NCBI GenBank assembly: GCA_039654915.1
Contig: CM077598.1
Coordinates: 75,234,041-75,298,040, forward strand
Source: Aquilaria yunnanensis
Lineage: Eukaryota > Streptophyta > Magnoliopsida > Malvales > Thymelaeaceae
Direction: 5' to 3'
DNA length: 64,000 nucleotides
The notes beneath the pieces were generated by a model. The model ran no database searches, was not told the DNA's origin, and saw only the letters and a program-made list of their open reading frames with translations. The position numbers and the translations under genes were made by a program. Each line of letters begins with the position of its first letter. Position 1 is the stretch's first letter. Of the stretch, positions 63,485-64,000 are shown piece by piece.

Positions 63485-64000
63485 GGAAAAGAGTTTGAGA
63501 TGGAAAAGAAAATAGTTTCCAGAAAAAACTCAGAAGACGAGTTTGGAAAAAAACAACAGTTTTCCAGAAAAACTCTGAAAAACAGAGGAATCAGAGTACT
63601 CTGGAAATCAAAACCCACCAAAAGATTTGCCTGAGGACGCCGTCGTGAAAATTGGTAGGAAAAGCTCTAATTAAAGAAGCTCTGCCACAGAAAGCAAGAT
63701 AAAACGCAAGAACAGAGGGCAAAGCAGAGAGAGAGCAGAAAAACAGTAAGTGGGACTTATGATGGAATGGGCTATTTATAGGCCAAAGGTGGGTAGCCGA
63801 AAAGAGATCATAAGTACCCATTGGAGGCGAACCGTCGCCGTAACTGCCCGCTGCACCCGAAAAGGCGCGCCCTCTGTAAATGACGTGTCTCTCTTCCAAT
63901 GGCAAGAAGCCGCGTGTCAACCGCTGCGCAGAAATAGGGGACATGCCTCCCCAAACGTCCCTGGAAAACCGGGACACACCTCCTGATTGGGACACGTCAT
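63485..64000 (-). promoter_or_regulatory. Rt-A antisense-gene promoter and 5' leader
   Basis: TATAAATA on the minus strand at 63773-63780, with the same CCAAT and GC-rich upstream sequence as the other copies. The window ends before the polypurine tract and 3' LTR of Rt-A are reached. No gene is visible. Confidence 0.62.

Larger units (their letters stand above)
2502..64000 (+). mobile_element. Rt-A: outermost Retand-type Ty3/gypsy element (partial)
   Basis: This is the outermost reconstructable element. Its 5' LTR (2502-2991 plus 13978-14354, together 867 bp) is split by Rt-B. Its gag (14323-16154) continues after Rt-C as a pol remnant (48261-49292), followed by the hairpin repeats, and after Rt-E by the antisense gene (61136-63484). 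The 3' LTR lies beyond base 64000, so its own LTR divergence and target duplication cannot be read. It carries three nonsense codons in gag, one in pol and a deletion of about 2.6 kb that removes RT, both RNase H domains and most of integrase. It is the most degraded copy, as expected for the host of the others. Its antisense gene resembles that of Rt-C (sub-family I). Confidence 0.9.

Overview
KIND OF SEQUENCE. The window is plant nuclear DNA, almost certainly from a flowering plant and probably from a heterochromatic region. No host gene, tRNA, rRNA or CRISPR array is visible. From base 1860 on, and probably throughout, it is LTR-retrotransposon sequence. The lineage signatures are plant-specific. 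One family is a Tat/Retand-type Ty3/gypsy element with a second (archaeal-type) RNase H and an extra antisense gene. The other is a Tekay/Del-type chromovirus with a C-terminal chromodomain and a Met-initiator tRNA primer site. The species cannot be named from the sequence. LAYOUT. Bases 1-1859 look like the end of an unrelated long LTR, and 1860-2501 is a relict of a diverged Retand-type element. At 2502 begins the outer element, Rt-A (+ strand), whose 3' end lies beyond the window. Four further insertions split Rt-A or its contents, and a fifth sits inside one of those. Rt-B (- strand, 2992-13972) sits in the 5' LTR of Rt-A. Rt-C (- strand, 16155-48260) sits in the protease region of Rt-A. 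Rt-D (- strand, 23488-34646) sits in the reverse transcriptase of Rt-C, just upstream of the catalytic motif. The Tekay element Tk (- strand, 37470-47316) sits in the gag of Rt-C. Rt-E (+ strand, 50030-61096) sits in the 3' region of Rt-A. Each of these five insertions has a perfect 5-bp target duplication (TGTCC, AGAGT, AAGAC, TTGGG, GAGCA), and removing them restores the interrupted sequence. ARCHITECTURE OF THE RETAND FAMILY. In its own orientation each copy reads: 867-bp LTR, primer site, one gag-protease-RT-RNaseH-aRNaseH-integrase frame of about 1830 codons, an array of 61-89-bp repeats each carrying a hairpin, then a gene on the opposite strand with its own TATA box and three introns (four exons, about 708 codons), a polypurine tract and the 3' LTR. 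Gag-pol and the antisense gene are therefore convergent, with the hairpin array between their 3' ends. STATE OF THE COPIES. Rt-D has a complete gag-pol frame. Rt-E is stopped by one nonsense codon. Rt-B, Rt-C and Rt-A are progressively more damaged or interrupted. Substitutions between paired LTRs, counted by eye, are 4 (Rt-B), 9 (Rt-D), 11 plus one indel (Rt-E) and 17 (Rt-C) of 867; the two Tekay LTRs (2511 bp each) show no difference I could find. No copy of the antisense gene is fully intact, but every lesion is private to one copy and the splice sites are shared, so the family's coding sequence can be inferred. The antisense spliced gene and the hairpin array are the most interesting features.
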